64,000 bases of DNA from Leptofilum sp041748655. Lineage in GTDB: Bacteria > Chloroflexota > Anaerolineae > Promineifilales > Promineifilaceae. Position 1 is the stretch's first letter. Every line of letters starts with the position of its first letter. The notes under the pieces were generated by a model, which ran no database searches, was not told the DNA's origin, and saw only the letters and a list, made by a program, of their open reading frames with translations. This document shows positions 49,978-58,797 of the stretch, in pieces. Both the position numbers and the translations under genes were made by a program. Location of the stretch: the NCBI GenBank assembly GCA_041748655.1, contig JBGTCV010000003.1:61971-125970 (forward strand), given 5' to 3'.

Positions 49978-51955
49978 TCTCTCTTCCCAAAATCAGTGCT
50001 AGCAATCCAAACCCCGCGCCAAGGGCGAAGCTGGGGGCGGCTTGCTGCAGGGTGTCCTTCAGGGCGCGTTCCGGGTGGCGGAAGCCGACCAGCCCCAGCG
50101 CCTGCCCCACCGTGGCCAAAACGGCCGTTACTTCGACTGCGCTCAGCACAGGTCCCGCCGCGATCTGTTTATCTCCTCGATTGGCTAAAACGAGTGAAAC
50201 GGCCGTTGCCGCTGGACCCAATCCTGTCCATTTTCGGGCCGGTTTTGGCCCGATGGCCATCTGAATGTCCCCGATTTTGGCCATCGCTGCCGAGATGTGG
50301 TGGGTGTGCCCCTCCGCGTGGCCCGGATCGATGGCGGCCAACAGATCCAGCTGGCGCTGTTGAGCCGCCAGCCAGCCTGCACCCAGCACGGCCAAAGCCG
50401 CCGCCTTGCTGCTAGAGTTGGGCAGCTGCAGAATGGCCGCTGCCAGCGGCAGCAGCCAGTCCAGATTAAATCCTTTGTACGCTTCGATACGCAGCTGGTA
50501 TTCCTGGCCGCTGGTGCTGGTGGCCAGCGCGGCGGCAGCGGTGGCCTGGTAAACCAATCCCGCCAGCCAGCCAGCAGCCCCGTCCCGCCGCGCCGCCTGC
50601 TGCACGGCAATCGGCGTGAGCACGGCTGCACCCAGCGCCAGCAGCTTCGGCGCGTAAGATGGCGGGTACAACGCCTGCAAATCGCCGTGATCGTGCCCGT
50701 GATCATGGTCGTGGTCATGATGATGCCCATGATCATGCTCATGGTGGTGATGTTGATGATCGGGGTCGTGCGAATGGGTCAGGCGGGCGATGGCGGCCTG
50801 GTTGCGCTGTTGTTCTACAAAGGGGAGCGCCGCCGCGCCACCTGCAGCGGCCAAAGTCAGCGGCAGGGCGAGGGATTCGGGCAGGTTGAGGAGGTTGGAA
50901 ACGGCCGTTGCCCCAATCCCGGCCACGCTCACCCCCGCCAGCGCCAATTCCGGTGCGTCTGGTGCGGGCACTGGCGTGGGCAAACCAACCTCGCGGGAGA
51001 CAATATAGCCCGCATCTTCCAGCGCGTGCTTCAGGTGATGCACGTAATCAACGCCTTCCAGCGGGGCGGTGGCGTGCAGTACCCGGAAAAAGTTGACATA
51101 GCAGAGCCGGATGCCCCGCTCGCGGGCAAAGTGGGCCCAGTTGTGGCTGGCGGCGTGGAAATCGAGCGGGACCATCTCTTCCGGGCTGAATTGGTGCCCC
51201 AAAATGACGTTTGGGGCGCGCCGCTTGGCTACAAACCAATCTCCTTTTTGGTGGCGGGATTCACCAAAATAGACCAGTGAAAGGTCATGGGCTTCCATCG
51301 CCGCGACCGTTTCGTCGAGGTGCATTTCGTGGCCCAGAATCATCTTTCCGGCAAAAGCGACGAGGGGACTGAGAACGGCCGTTTGCCCCAACGTCCGTTC
51401 CAGCAGCTCTTTTTCTGGCCAGGCATAGCTCACTGGGCGGGGCAGCAGCGCCAGCCCGTTGGCCTGGATTTTCTGTGCCAGCGCCATGTCATACCCCAGT
51501 CCAAGTTCGCCAATCGTGGGTAAATCACCGGCAAAGGCGAGCGTTTGCCCATCCAGAACGTCGGCCTGGGTGTACGGCAGCCGCGCCTGCAGCTCGGTGG
51601 CCAGATGGCGCACCAGGGGCTGTGGCCCGTGCAGGTAGTTCCAATGCCCCACGCGGGGAGTGCCCTGGCGGGGTTTGGCCGGAGCTTGCGGGGTGAGCTG
51701 GCCGGTGTGCAGCAGCCGGTTGAGCGTCAGCTCGGGCAGGGAGAGGTGCGTTGCGCCGTTGCTGGCCAACATTGCCACCAGTTCGGCCAGGGGCAGCCCG
51801 GCGCGAATGGCGGCGGCCTGCGCGTCATCAAAATCGACGCAGATGGCGACGCGGTTGTGGCGTTGTTCCCACTGCTGGCGGCGCTGCAAGACGCGGCTGG
51901 AAGCCAGACCCCCGGCAACTGCCAGAGTAAGTGAAAGCAGGCGTGAAAGTTTCAA
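49973..51955 (-). CDS. DUF5693-like membrane protein with a histidine-rich insertion
   Basis: 660 residues. One N-terminal helix, then an outer TIM-barrel-like domain with RVAICVDFDDAQAAAIRAG, GATHLSLPELTLNRLLHTGQL and LSLVYFGESRHQKGDWF, matching what I know of DUF5693. The C-terminal third has several hydrophobic helices. Between them, at about 400-430, lies a stretch in which most residues are His or Asp (HDHGHHHDHDHDHGHDHG), as in zinc or nickel carriers. It should bind divalent metals. The insertion's alternating CAT/GAT codons form an obvious simple repeat at about 50690-50775. Confidence 0.75.
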   Translation of the reverse strand: MKLSRLLSLTLAVAGGLASSRVLQRRQQWEQRHNRVAICVDFDDAQAAAIRAGLPLAELVAMLASNGATHLSLPELTLNRLLHTGQLTPQAPAKPRQGTPRVGHWNYLHGPQPLVRHLATELQARLPYTQADVLDGQTLAFAGDLPTIGELGLGYDMALAQKIQANGLALLPRPVSYAWPEKELLERTLGQTAVLSPLVAFAGKMILGHEMHLDETVAAMEAHDLSLVYFGESRHQKGDWFVAKRRAPNVILGHQFSPEEMVPLDFHAASHNWAHFARERGIRLCYVNFFRVLHATAPLEGVDYVHHLKHALEDAGYIVSREVGLPTPVPAPDAPELALAGVSVAGIGATAVSNLLNLPESLALPLTLAAAGGAAALPFVEQQRNQAAIARLTHSHDPDHQHHHHEHDHGHHHDHDHDHGHDHGDLQALYPPSYAPKLLALGAAVLTPIAVQQAARRDGAAGWLAGLVYQATAAAALATSTSGQEYQLRIEAYKGFNLDWLLPLAAAILQLPNSSSKAAALAVLGAGWLAAQQRQLDLLAAIDPGHAEGHTHHISAAMAKIGDIQMAIGPKPARKWTGLGPAATAVSLVLANRGDKQIAAGPVLSAVEVTAVLATVGQALGLVGFRHPERALKDTLQQAAPSFALGAGFGLLALILGREK

Positions 51956-51976
51956 ACTGTTCTTCTCCGTTTTTTA

Positions 51977-52050
51977 CCCTCACCCCAGCCCTCTCCCACA
52001 GGGAGAGGGGGCATATTCCCTCCCCATTTAGGGGGAGGGTTAGGGAGGGG
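51977..52050. repeat. CCCTCACCCC/GGGAGAGGG palindromic repeat
   Basis: CCCTCTCCCACAGGGAGAGGG-type stem (21 bases, given here in shorthand: CCCTCTCCC with GGGAGAGGG) is followed by CCCTCCCCATTTAGGGGGAG. It fills the gap between the nucleotidyltransferase-like and DUF5693-like genes. Similar GC-rich elements are widespread in bacterial genomes. Confidence 0.65.
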
Positions 52051-52051
52051 G

Positions 52052-53218
52052 TCATTTTCTAAACATCTGCACCGTATCGGTACGGTTGAACTGTACGGCC
52101 GTTTGCCACACCCGCCACTTTTCACCCAACGTCGGCGCCCAGCGGGCAATCTCGATGCGATCCTTGACGCCGCGCCGCAGCCGGTCGCCCAGGGTGATTA
52201 GCGGTTTTTGCTGGGTGCGGCGCAGCACGTAGGCCAGGTCCAGCTGTTTGCTGCGCTGGCGCAGGCGGCTAGGCGTCTTTTCAGCCAGTTGTGCCAAAGT
52301 GGCGGCAGGTACGGGGGCGCCGACCAATTTTTGCGCCAGCGTCAGCGCCGCCAGCACGTAGCCAGCGGTGTTGGCGGCTTGTATTTGCTGCAAAAAGAGT
52401 GGCCAATCGACGCGGCCCGCCTGGGTGATGACTAAAATGTCGCTGAGCTGCACAAACGAGGGTGCGCCCTGGATGAGGTGGAAGCAAAAGTGGAGGCAGA
52501 TGTGGTGCAGCAGGTCGGTCGGGTTGAGGACGTGGCAGGGGGGGGCTGTGGGGGTGAGAACGGCCGTTTCCACCCGCTCTCGAATCCCCGGCGTAATATC
52601 TGCCTTCAAGCCAAACCAGGATTCTTCTAATGAGCTGTGTGGTTCGATGGTTCGATCCAGGCTGGCAGAAAGGTACGGGTTCGGTGTGGCGCTGCGTTCT
52701 TGCGCTTCTTCGCGGCGGAAGGTGCTGGTGTGTTTGGTTACTCGTGCGCCCGTCTCGGCCGATTTGTGTTTGCTGCCGTAGCCCAATTCCAGCAGCAAGG
52801 CTTCCGCCTGAGGTAGTTCCTCCGGCGTGAACAGCAGATCGATATCATTCATGGGGCGTAAGGCTGGCTCGGCGTAATAACATGCCGCCAGATGAATTCC
52901 CTTGAGAGCAACCGGTTGCAACTTTGCCTGGGCACAGGCGGCTAAAACCTGGGTCAGCTGGGCATAAATCGCCTGGCTGCGCTTGGCCTGCGCTTTGTGG
53001 GTGATAGCCAGCTTGGCCATCGCCTTGGGGGGGATTTTGGCTTCCCAAGCCCGCAGCCGGGCATGCACCTGGGGGGCAAGGCCAAAGGCAATCGCGCGCA
53101 CCGCAAAATCATCCCAATTGAGCTGTTGGGCTTGTTCAAACCAACTGTCTGGCTGTTGTTGGGGGCGTAAAACGTCTAATAGTTGTTGGGTGATTGTGGT
53201 GGCTGTTTGGGTTGTCAT
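52052..53218 (-). CDS. Nucleotidyltransferase family protein (NTP_transf_5 type), second paralog
   Basis: 388 residues. The signature is LQPVALKGIHLAACYYAEPA followed by LRPMNDIDLLFTPEELPQAE (metal-binding Asp pair in NDIDLL). The helical C-terminal half has LLHHICLHFCFHLIQ, in place of the CAHTSSD stretch of the first paralog. It is the first full-size gene downstream of the two small peptide genes, 92 bases away and in the same direction, so it is the best candidate to act on them. It may add a nucleotide or another phosphate-linked group, but no activity has been shown for this sequence. Confidence 0.88.
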   Translation of the reverse strand: MTTQTATTITQQLLDVLRPQQQPDSWFEQAQQLNWDDFAVRAIAFGLAPQVHARLRAWEAKIPPKAMAKLAITHKAQAKRSQAIYAQLTQVLAACAQAKLQPVALKGIHLAACYYAEPALRPMNDIDLLFTPEELPQAEALLLELGYGSKHKSAETGARVTKHTSTFRREEAQERSATPNPYLSASLDRTIEPHSSLEESWFGLKADITPGIRERVETAVLTPTAPPCHVLNPTDLLHHICLHFCFHLIQGAPSFVQLSDILVITQAGRVDWPLFLQQIQAANTAGYVLAALTLAQKLVGAPVPAATLAQLAEKTPSRLRQRSKQLDLAYVLRRTQQKPLITLGDRLRRGVKDRIEIARWAPTLGEKWRVWQTAVQFNRTDTVQMFRK

Positions 53219-53310
53219 GCAATGTATCTGCGCAAGTTCTGGTCAAAGAGAGGCACATTACCAACCGACACAGCGGGTTTATCTCAGATTCTTCGTGTTC
53301 AGCTAAGGAA

Positions 53311-53376
53311 TTAATGGCTGCTGAAAGTAACCTGGGTCAATTCTTCGTGCTTGGTGATTGCTGGTTTTTTATACAT
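53311..53376 (-). CDS. 21-residue peptide, copy 1 (candidate RiPP precursor)
   Basis: A very short gene with an excellent ribosome binding site (AGGAG seven bases before the ATG). The peptide begins MYKKPAITKH and ends EELTQVTFSSH. Residues Y2, P5, I7 and T17 match the lasso-leader consensus YxxPxLxxxGxxxxxT apart from the glycine (Glu here). After T17 only FSSH remains, far too short for a lasso core. It has the same protein sequence as the gene at 53435-53500. It is followed at 92 bases by a nucleotidyltransferase-like gene. Two serines near the end are possible targets for the HprK-like protein encoded nearby. Confidence 0.8.
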   Translation of the reverse strand: MYKKPAITKHEELTQVTFSSH

Positions 53377-53434
53377 TTATTTTCTCCTGTTAGCTAAATT
53401 GGGTTTGTTTTACAAATTTATTGGGGATGCCTGA

Positions 53435-53500
53435 TTAGTGGCTGCTGAAAGTAACCTGGGTGAGTTCTTCGTGCTTGGTGATTGCTGGTTTTTTGTACAT
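53435..53500 (-). CDS. 21-residue peptide, copy 2 (candidate RiPP precursor)
   Basis: Second copy, 58 bases upstream of copy 1, with its own AGGAG ribosome binding site eight bases before the ATG. The protein is identical to copy 1. The DNA differs at four positions in three sense codons (TAC/TAT for Tyr, CTC/TTG for Leu, CAC/CAT for His), all silent, while the flanking DNA has diverged more. This pattern shows selection on the peptide itself. The 217 bases further upstream, to the divergent gene at 53718, should hold the promoters for both directions. Confidence 0.8.
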   Translation of the reverse strand: MYKKPAITKHEELTQVTFSSH

Positions 53501-53717
53501 GGATTCTCTCCTAAATTTAAGAAATGGGCCGTACCTGGCGGTAACGTGCCTCCCTTTGACCAAATTTATCACCTGTTTCTGGACGCATTCCAAACGTACC
53601 TGGTTTGTTAATTCATAATGAAGCGGCAATGAAGTTCCGGTAACGGATGGCTTGTTTGCCAGAAGCTATAGTGGATAGTATAACCGTTTTGCTCTTTTCG
53701 ACAATTTGTACGCGCTT

Positions 53718-55040
53718 ATGAAAAAATTGGATTCATTCCCAACCGATCTTCAGCCCCACGAGCAGTGGTTATGGCAATGCGCCCACCATTGGCGGCAGCC
53801 AGCCGGTGCATTTTTGCTTGCGGAGGCGGATTGGGTAACGTTGGTCCGGGTGGGCTTGTGGAATCGGGCACAAACGCTGCTGCTTGGTTTTTTGGCGGCC
53901 CGTCAGGCTTTGGATCAGCTTCCGCCAGATGCATTGGGCAGCTTGCAGGAAGGCGTGGCCAAGTTCCGGCAGGATGCGGCCGTTATGGGGGAGTCGCTGC
54001 AAGTTTACCTGGAGAAAGCGGCGGAACGGGGGATTGATACGGCCGTCTTAAAAGGTCTCTCAGTCTCGGCCAATATTTACGGGGATAAGGCCGTGCGCCC
54101 TGGCGGCGACATTGATGTGTTGGTGCGCCAGCGGGATGTAGCTGGCAGCATCGCCATTTTAGATGAAATGGAAATTGGCCAAAACTGGCCCAACCTGATG
54201 GCCGATCGCTATTACGAGCGGCACCATTTGCACCAGCAGCGCTGCACGCCTGATTTGCGGCTGTGGTACGAGGTGCATTGGGCGCTGGACCATCCCCTGA
54301 CGCGCCTGACGATTGATTACGAGGCAGTGATGGATCGCACCACGCCCGGCACACTGCTTGGCGCGCCGGTGGCCGATTTGTCGCTGCCCGATTTGTTGCT
54401 CAGCCTGGCGATTCATCTGGTGAAGCACGCCATCTACCTGCCCAGCGTGCTGGACCATCCCCATCTGGCACGCATCATTTTGGCCGATGGCATGTTGATG
54501 TATTTTGTGGACGTGGCCGAAGTGGTGAAGCAGTACGAAGATGAAATTGATTGGCAGCAGACTGTTGCTTCGGCCAAAGCATGGGGCGCGGCAGCGATGT
54601 TAGGCGCGGTGCTGCAAGTTTGTTATGGCTATCTGCAAGCACCTGTGCCCGATTGGGTGCTGGCGGCGCTGCCGGTTTCGGGGCCAAACTGGCTCAAGCA
54701 GAAAGTGATGCAGCGGGTGGTGGCGTATGAAACGGCCGTTTACCTCGGCACTCCGCGCAGCAAACTATGGCACTTTTTACTCGTCACTAACGGCGCGTTT
54801 ATTTTGCGGCCGATTCGCCTGCTTGATTTGCTGGAATATTGTTTTCCGGGGCGGGATTATTTGCGGCGAGCGTACGGCAGTGGCTCTGTTTTGCAGGGGA
54901 TACGTCACTTTTTTAGGGCGATGGGGCAGTACGGCCGTATCACCATCGACACTTTTTACTTCACCTGGGAGCGCTATTGGCGGCTGCGACGCCAAAAATA
55001 CAGCACCTCTCTTTTTAATCGGTTGGAAGTTGAAGGGTGA
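53718..55040 (+). CDS. Nucleotidyltransferase family protein (NTP_transf_5 type), third paralog
   Basis: 440 residues from MKKLDSFPTD (ATG at 53718; a TTG at 53706 is also possible). The signature is IDTAVLKGLSVSANIYGDKA followed by VRPGGDIDVLVRQRDVAGSI with the Asp pair in GDIDVL. Then come RLWYEVHWALDHPL and LLLSLAIHLVKHAIYLPSVL. It starts an operon divergent from the peptide genes and is followed, with overlapping codons, by a flippase and the HprK-like gene. Together with the paralogs at 45841 and 52052 it frames the peptide locus. Confidence 0.88.
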   Translation: MKKLDSFPTDLQPHEQWLWQCAHHWRQPAGAFLLAEADWVTLVRVGLWNRAQTLLLGFLAARQALDQLPPDALGSLQEGVAKFRQDAAVMGESLQVYLEKAAERGIDTAVLKGLSVSANIYGDKAVRPGGDIDVLVRQRDVAGSIAILDEMEIGQNWPNLMADRYYERHHLHQQRCTPDLRLWYEVHWALDHPLTRLTIDYEAVMDRTTPGTLLGAPVADLSLPDLLLSLAIHLVKHAIYLPSVLDHPHLARIILADGMLMYFVDVAEVVKQYEDEIDWQQTVASAKAWGAAAMLGAVLQVCYGYLQAPVPDWVLAALPVSGPNWLKQKVMQRVVAYETAVYLGTPRSKLWHFLLVTNGAFILRPIRLLDLLEYCFPGRDYLRRAYGSGSVLQGIRHFFRAMGQYGRITIDTFYFTWERYWRLRRQKYSTSLFNRLEVEG

Positions 55041-56380
55041 CCGGCTTCCGGGCGGTGCGGCAGCCGTGGCTCACGTTGTGGCAGCAGCGGCCCGCCGCAC
55101 AGCAGGCCACCTTTTTGCTGGCCATCGACGCCGTGACCAACGCCATTGATTACGGTTTCCACATTTATCTGGCGCGGGTGCTGCTGCCTGCTGAATTTGC
55201 CGCCGGCCAAACCATCAACACCATCTTGCTGGTGATCCTTACCACGTCCGCAGTAATGCAGCCGGTGGTGGCCCGCACCGTGGCCGAAGCCAATCTCTCC
55301 CCCGAACTGCCTGCCAACACGGATTTTGCCATTTTCCGTCACTTTTTTGGCCGCAGCAGCCTGATTGGTCTGCTGGGTGTGCTGCTAGTGTGGGCCTTTC
55401 GCCAGCCGCTGGCTGACTGGTTTAATTTGCCGGTAACGGCCGTTTCCCTGGCGGCCCTCATGATTTTGATTGCCACCACGCGCCCCGTTGTGGCCGGGAT
55501 GCTGCAAGGGCAGCATCGCTTTGGCTGGTTTGGCGGGATGCGTTTGGGTTATGCGGTGGGCCGTTTTTCTGTAGGACTGCTGCTCATTTCGGCGTTGGGT
55601 TTGGGACTGAACGGGGCCATCGGGGCCATGCCGCTGGGAGGAGTCGCTTCGCTGTTGGTGGGAATGGCCTGTTTGGGCGGATTGGTTCGGCAGGCAGGAA
55701 CAGCCTGCCCTGAGCGGCTCAACTGTGTGGCGCTTGTCGAAGGGGCCGTTCCTCAAAACTATCGCTGGTCGGCCAGCAGGCTCACTCTGAACGCCCTGAT
55801 TGCTTACGCGGCTTACATGGCGCTGCTTAGCCTCGATTTGGTGTGGGTAAACCGCACCCTGGCCGCGGATGAGGCAGCGCTGTACGCTACGGCCGTTTTG
55901 CTGCGTCGCATCCTGCTTTTGCTGCCGGGAGCAGTCATTGTCATCATGTTTCCCCGAGCAGTGGCGCGAGTGGTTGCCGGAGAATCTCCCGACAAACTGC
56001 TGCTGCAAACGGCCGTTGTGGTAAGTTTGCCCACGGTGGTGTTGACGGCCGTTTTAACCATGTTTGGCGCGCCGCTGATTGGCTGGACGCTTGGTTTGGC
56101 CTACGTGGCGGCCGCGCCGCTGCTGGGCTGGATGGGTGCGGCCATGCTGGGGGTAGGTATTACCGTCATCTGGCTCAATTTTTACCTGGCTACCCGGCCG
56201 CTGCCCTTTGTGATTGTGCTGCTGGGAACGGCCGTTACGCAGCTCGTCCTCTTGCAAACTGCATCCCTCGATTTATTCACCGTTACCGCGATTTTTGGTC
56301 TGGGCGGCTGGCTGCCTGCTGTTGGCGGTACACTGCTTTACTTGTTTTGGCTGCGCCCTTCTTTGGAGCAATCTGCCTGA
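55037..56380 (+). CDS. Polysaccharide-type flippase (MOP superfamily)
   Basis: 447 residues, about twelve membrane segments, starting at a GTG that overlaps the previous stop (GTGA). It has the Wzx/MurJ-like plan: AIDAVTNAIDYGFHIYLARVL, LPAEFAAGQTINTILLVIL, later ALDLVWVNRTLAADEAALYATA (approximate reading around LSLDLVWVNRTL) and PGAVIVIMFPRAVARVVAGES. Such proteins flip lipid-linked sugars outward. Its location between a nucleotidyltransferase-like and an HprK-like gene is unusual and may mean that the peptide product or a lipid-linked precursor is exported. Confidence 0.85.
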   Translation: MTGFRAVRQPWLTLWQQRPAAQQATFLLAIDAVTNAIDYGFHIYLARVLLPAEFAAGQTINTILLVILTTSAVMQPVVARTVAEANLSPELPANTDFAIFRHFFGRSSLIGLLGVLLVWAFRQPLADWFNLPVTAVSLAALMILIATTRPVVAGMLQGQHRFGWFGGMRLGYAVGRFSVGLLLISALGLGLNGAIGAMPLGGVASLLVGMACLGGLVRQAGTACPERLNCVALVEGAVPQNYRWSASRLTLNALIAYAAYMALLSLDLVWVNRTLAADEAALYATAVLLRRILLLLPGAVIVIMFPRAVARVVAGESPDKLLLQTAVVVSLPTVVLTAVLTMFGAPLIGWTLGLAYVAAAPLLGWMGAAMLGVGITVIWLNFYLATRPLPFVIVLLGTAVTQLVLLQTASLDLFTVTAIFGLGGWLPAVGGTLLYLFWLRPSLEQSA

Positions 56381-57417
56381 TGAAAATTCCTGACTCGGAT
56401 TGGCTATCCCGGCTTGATGAGGGAGAACTTGAAGATTTTTGGCAGCGCCGCGCCAATCGTCTGGCGTTTCAGAAAGAAGCACGATTGTTTGGTCATCCTT
56501 TGCAACTGAAAAGTAATCAGGAAGCGCTGTTAACGGCCGTTGATCTCGCGCTGCAACATTACACTCAAACCAGCCAGACGAAAGCAACGTTGGGTGAGCT
56601 TCAGCTCGTGGTGCAGCCCATGCGCCAATCCCCTGGTCCTGCGCCAGACGATTTGATGCAGCAAATTAGCTACAGCGCCAGCGCCGACTGGTTGATGATG
56701 CAGCTGGGCGGTTGGGGTGTGGCACATCTGGATTTAACGACAAAGCGGGCAACGGCCGTTCTCGATCCTCAACTGGCTGCCAGACCCGACCTGGTCGCTC
56801 AAGGCGTGCTGCACACCTTGCTGTTGAACCTTGTCATAGCTCAGGGTTATGGCATGCTGCACGCCTCCTGCCTGGTGCGGGATGGGCTGGCGCTGCTGCT
56901 GCTGGCCCCACACAACACGGGCAAATCAACCACCGCGCTGCGGCTGGCGCTGGCGGGCTTCCGCCTGCTGACGGACAGCATGGTGTTTGTGGATGGCGAC
57001 GGCTTTTTGCACGGCTACCCGGTGGGGGTGGTGAAGCTGCGCGGCGACATGGTGGCGCAGTTTCCAGAGTTACGGCCGTTCCTGCAAACCGAAATCGTGC
57101 GCCAGGAAACGAAGTATAGGGTGGATCTACGTTCGGTAAACCCGGAATTTGTGTGGGAAACGGCCGTACACCCCCAAAAGATCATCCTCTGCCTGCTGTC
57201 TCGCCATGAAAAAGAGGAAACGGTGGTGGAGGAGGTGGGGGAAACGGCCGTTATCCAGGCGATCCTGCACAACAGTTTGTACGTGGACCAGCCGCACGTC
57301 TGGCAGCAAAATGTGGCGAATTTACGGGGGGTGTTGGTGGGGGAAACGGCCGTAGCGCTCAAGATTGGTTCCAATCCGGCACGCTTGATCCAGGCAATGA
57401 TCCAACTTATGACCTAA
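56380..57417 (+). CDS. HPr-kinase-like protein
   Basis: 345 residues from MKIPDSDWLS; the ATG at 56380 overlaps the flippase stop (TGATG). The C-terminal two thirds are HprK-like: GYGMLHASCLVRDGLALLLL with a conserved His, Walker A APHNTGKSTTAL (about 176-187), then LLTDSMVFVDGDGFLHGYPV with the acidic metal site. It lacks the second signature of true HPr kinase/phosphorylase. In paeninodin-type lasso clusters such kinases phosphorylate a serine at the end of the precursor peptide. By analogy it may act on the FSSH tail of the nearby peptides. A broken relative of its last 48 codons lies at 61555. Confidence 0.85.
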   Translation: MKIPDSDWLSRLDEGELEDFWQRRANRLAFQKEARLFGHPLQLKSNQEALLTAVDLALQHYTQTSQTKATLGELQLVVQPMRQSPGPAPDDLMQQISYSASADWLMMQLGGWGVAHLDLTTKRATAVLDPQLAARPDLVAQGVLHTLLLNLVIAQGYGMLHASCLVRDGLALLLLAPHNTGKSTTALRLALAGFRLLTDSMVFVDGDGFLHGYPVGVVKLRGDMVAQFPELRPFLQTEIVRQETKYRVDLRSVNPEFVWETAVHPQKIILCLLSRHEKEETVVEEVGETAVIQAILHNSLYVDQPHVWQQNVANLRGVLVGETAVALKIGSNPARLIQAMIQLMT

Positions 57418-57431
57418 CGTCGGCTTCAGCC

Positions 57432-57502
57432 ACGCTGGCGCGGTTGTCCAATACCTTTGCTGATCGCCAAGTAGCAAGCCAACCGAGGCATCGCGCCAGC
57501 GT
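57432..57502. repeat. 11-base inverted repeat at the island's left end
   Basis: ACGCTGGCGCG (57432-57442) and CGCGCCAGCGT (57492-57502) are perfect inverted copies 49 bases apart, just after the HprK-like stop and touching the stop of the next gene. It may be a terminator between convergent genes or a trace of an insertion end. Confidence 0.5.
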
Positions 57503-58797
57503 CAGTCCGGCCGCCACCAATCCCACAGCGCTGACCATTCAATGTAGCCGTACTCACCCACCGGGTCTGGCCGAGGTGTCAATTCAGAGACAACTTGTTG
57601 CAGAGTACGACCCTCGGTGCTCATCAGCCACAAACTGGCCTCTGTTTCGCTCAAACGGACAAACAAAACATGCTGGCCATCTGATGACCAAAGTGGACGC
57701 TCATCCCGATAACGATGGTCGCCAGTCAATTGGCGGCGTTGCCCGGAAGCAATCTCCACGATCCAAATGTGCCGCTGCGCCAGGGCCGTATTTCGCTGCG
57801 TATAGGCCATCTCCGGCGATGTAGGCAGACCAGCACTGTAGATAATGCGCTCTCCTTGTGGCGACCACGCTGGCTGCAGCGCGGCCTGTTCGGCGCTATT
57901 GACTAGCCAGCGCACGGCTAATGTTTCCAAGTCTATTACTGCCAACCCCTTATTGACCCAGGTTTCCCGACCCATGCCGACAATTAAAGCAATCTCATTT
58001 AGCGGTGACCAGGTGATAAAGTCAGGCCATAACAGTATTCTATCTTCAAGACAGTGGGGTTCTCCTCCAGTAACCGGAAGCAGACACAGGGGCAATCCAT
58101 CCGCTTTGTATGGGGCCGATCTCGGTCCGAGCCAGGCGAGTAGCTGGCGGCCATCAGGCGACCAGCTGCCCAGGTGCGGTGTTGACTGGGCATCGCTTGC
58201 CAAGTAAATGACCAACGAATCTGCTCCATCTAATGCAACCTGATGTAGACCCGGGGTAAGGCCATCTGTCTGGAAAGCCAACCTATGACCGTCTGGATGC
58301 CAGGAAAGGGCTGTTATTGTGCGGGCTGTGTCCGGCGCAACCAGATTTTGAGTAGTTTGTGTGCTATGATCCCATACGGCCAGGCCTTCTGCGGCCGATA
58401 TGTAAGCCAAATAGCTTTTTTGCGGTGACCAGGCAAAGGCATATATAGGGAACTCGCTTACTTTCTGCTCTTCATTCGTAGCTACCTTATTGATCCATAG
58501 CTCATCTCGTTTTAAGTAAGCGATCCACTGCCCGTCAGCCGACCAATGTGGATGGCTGTTACGGCCGTCGCGTGTCAGGCGTGTATGTTGTGAGCTATCC
58601 AGGTCTACCATCCACACATCGCCGCCAGTAATGTAGGCTACTCTTCCCAACACAGGTATCGGGGTGGCTGGCAATTGTTCAATTTGAACGTCCAGCACAC
58701 CCTGACAAGCTGTAATCCACAGCAGCGTTGCACTCAACCAGGTGACTATAAGCACCAGTGGAAAGTACCGATAACGTGCGTGATTGCGTTTACTCAT
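57502..58797 (-). CDS. TolB-like beta-propeller lipoprotein
   Basis: 431 residues from MSKRNHARYR (ATG at 58797, overlapping the upstream gene by eight bases). Signal peptide with lipobox WITAC. The rest is a WD40/TolB-like propeller with recurring W(S)xDGxxIAY units: HPHWSADGQWIAYL, AFAWSPQKSYLAYIS, LSWHPDGHRLAFQT, LGSWSPDGRQLLAW, RPLWSSDGQHVLFV. It could sense or bind something outside the membrane for the adjacent two-component system. It carries only one ACGGCCGT. Confidence 0.82.
   Translation of the reverse strand: MSKRNHARYRYFPLVLIVTWLSATLLWITACQGVLDVQIEQLPATPIPVLGRVAYITGGDVWMVDLDSSQHTRLTRDGRNSHPHWSADGQWIAYLKRDELWINKVATNEEQKVSEFPIYAFAWSPQKSYLAYISAAEGLAVWDHSTQTTQNLVAPDTARTITALSWHPDGHRLAFQTDGLTPGLHQVALDGADSLVIYLASDAQSTPHLGSWSPDGRQLLAWLGPRSAPYKADGLPLCLLPVTGGEPHCLEDRILLWPDFITWSPLNEIALIVGMGRETWVNKGLAVIDLETLAVRWLVNSAEQAALQPAWSPQGERIIYSAGLPTSPEMAYTQRNTALAQRHIWIVEIASGQRRQLTGDHRYRDERPLWSSDGQHVLFVRLSETEASLWLMSTEGRTLQQVVSELTPRPDPVGEYGYIEWSALWDWWRPD

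Noticed and set aside
53219..57417. A complete lasso-peptide cluster
   Set aside because: No PqqD-like, transglutaminase-like or asparagine-synthetase-like gene is present in the window, and the peptide leaves only a few residues after the leader motif.
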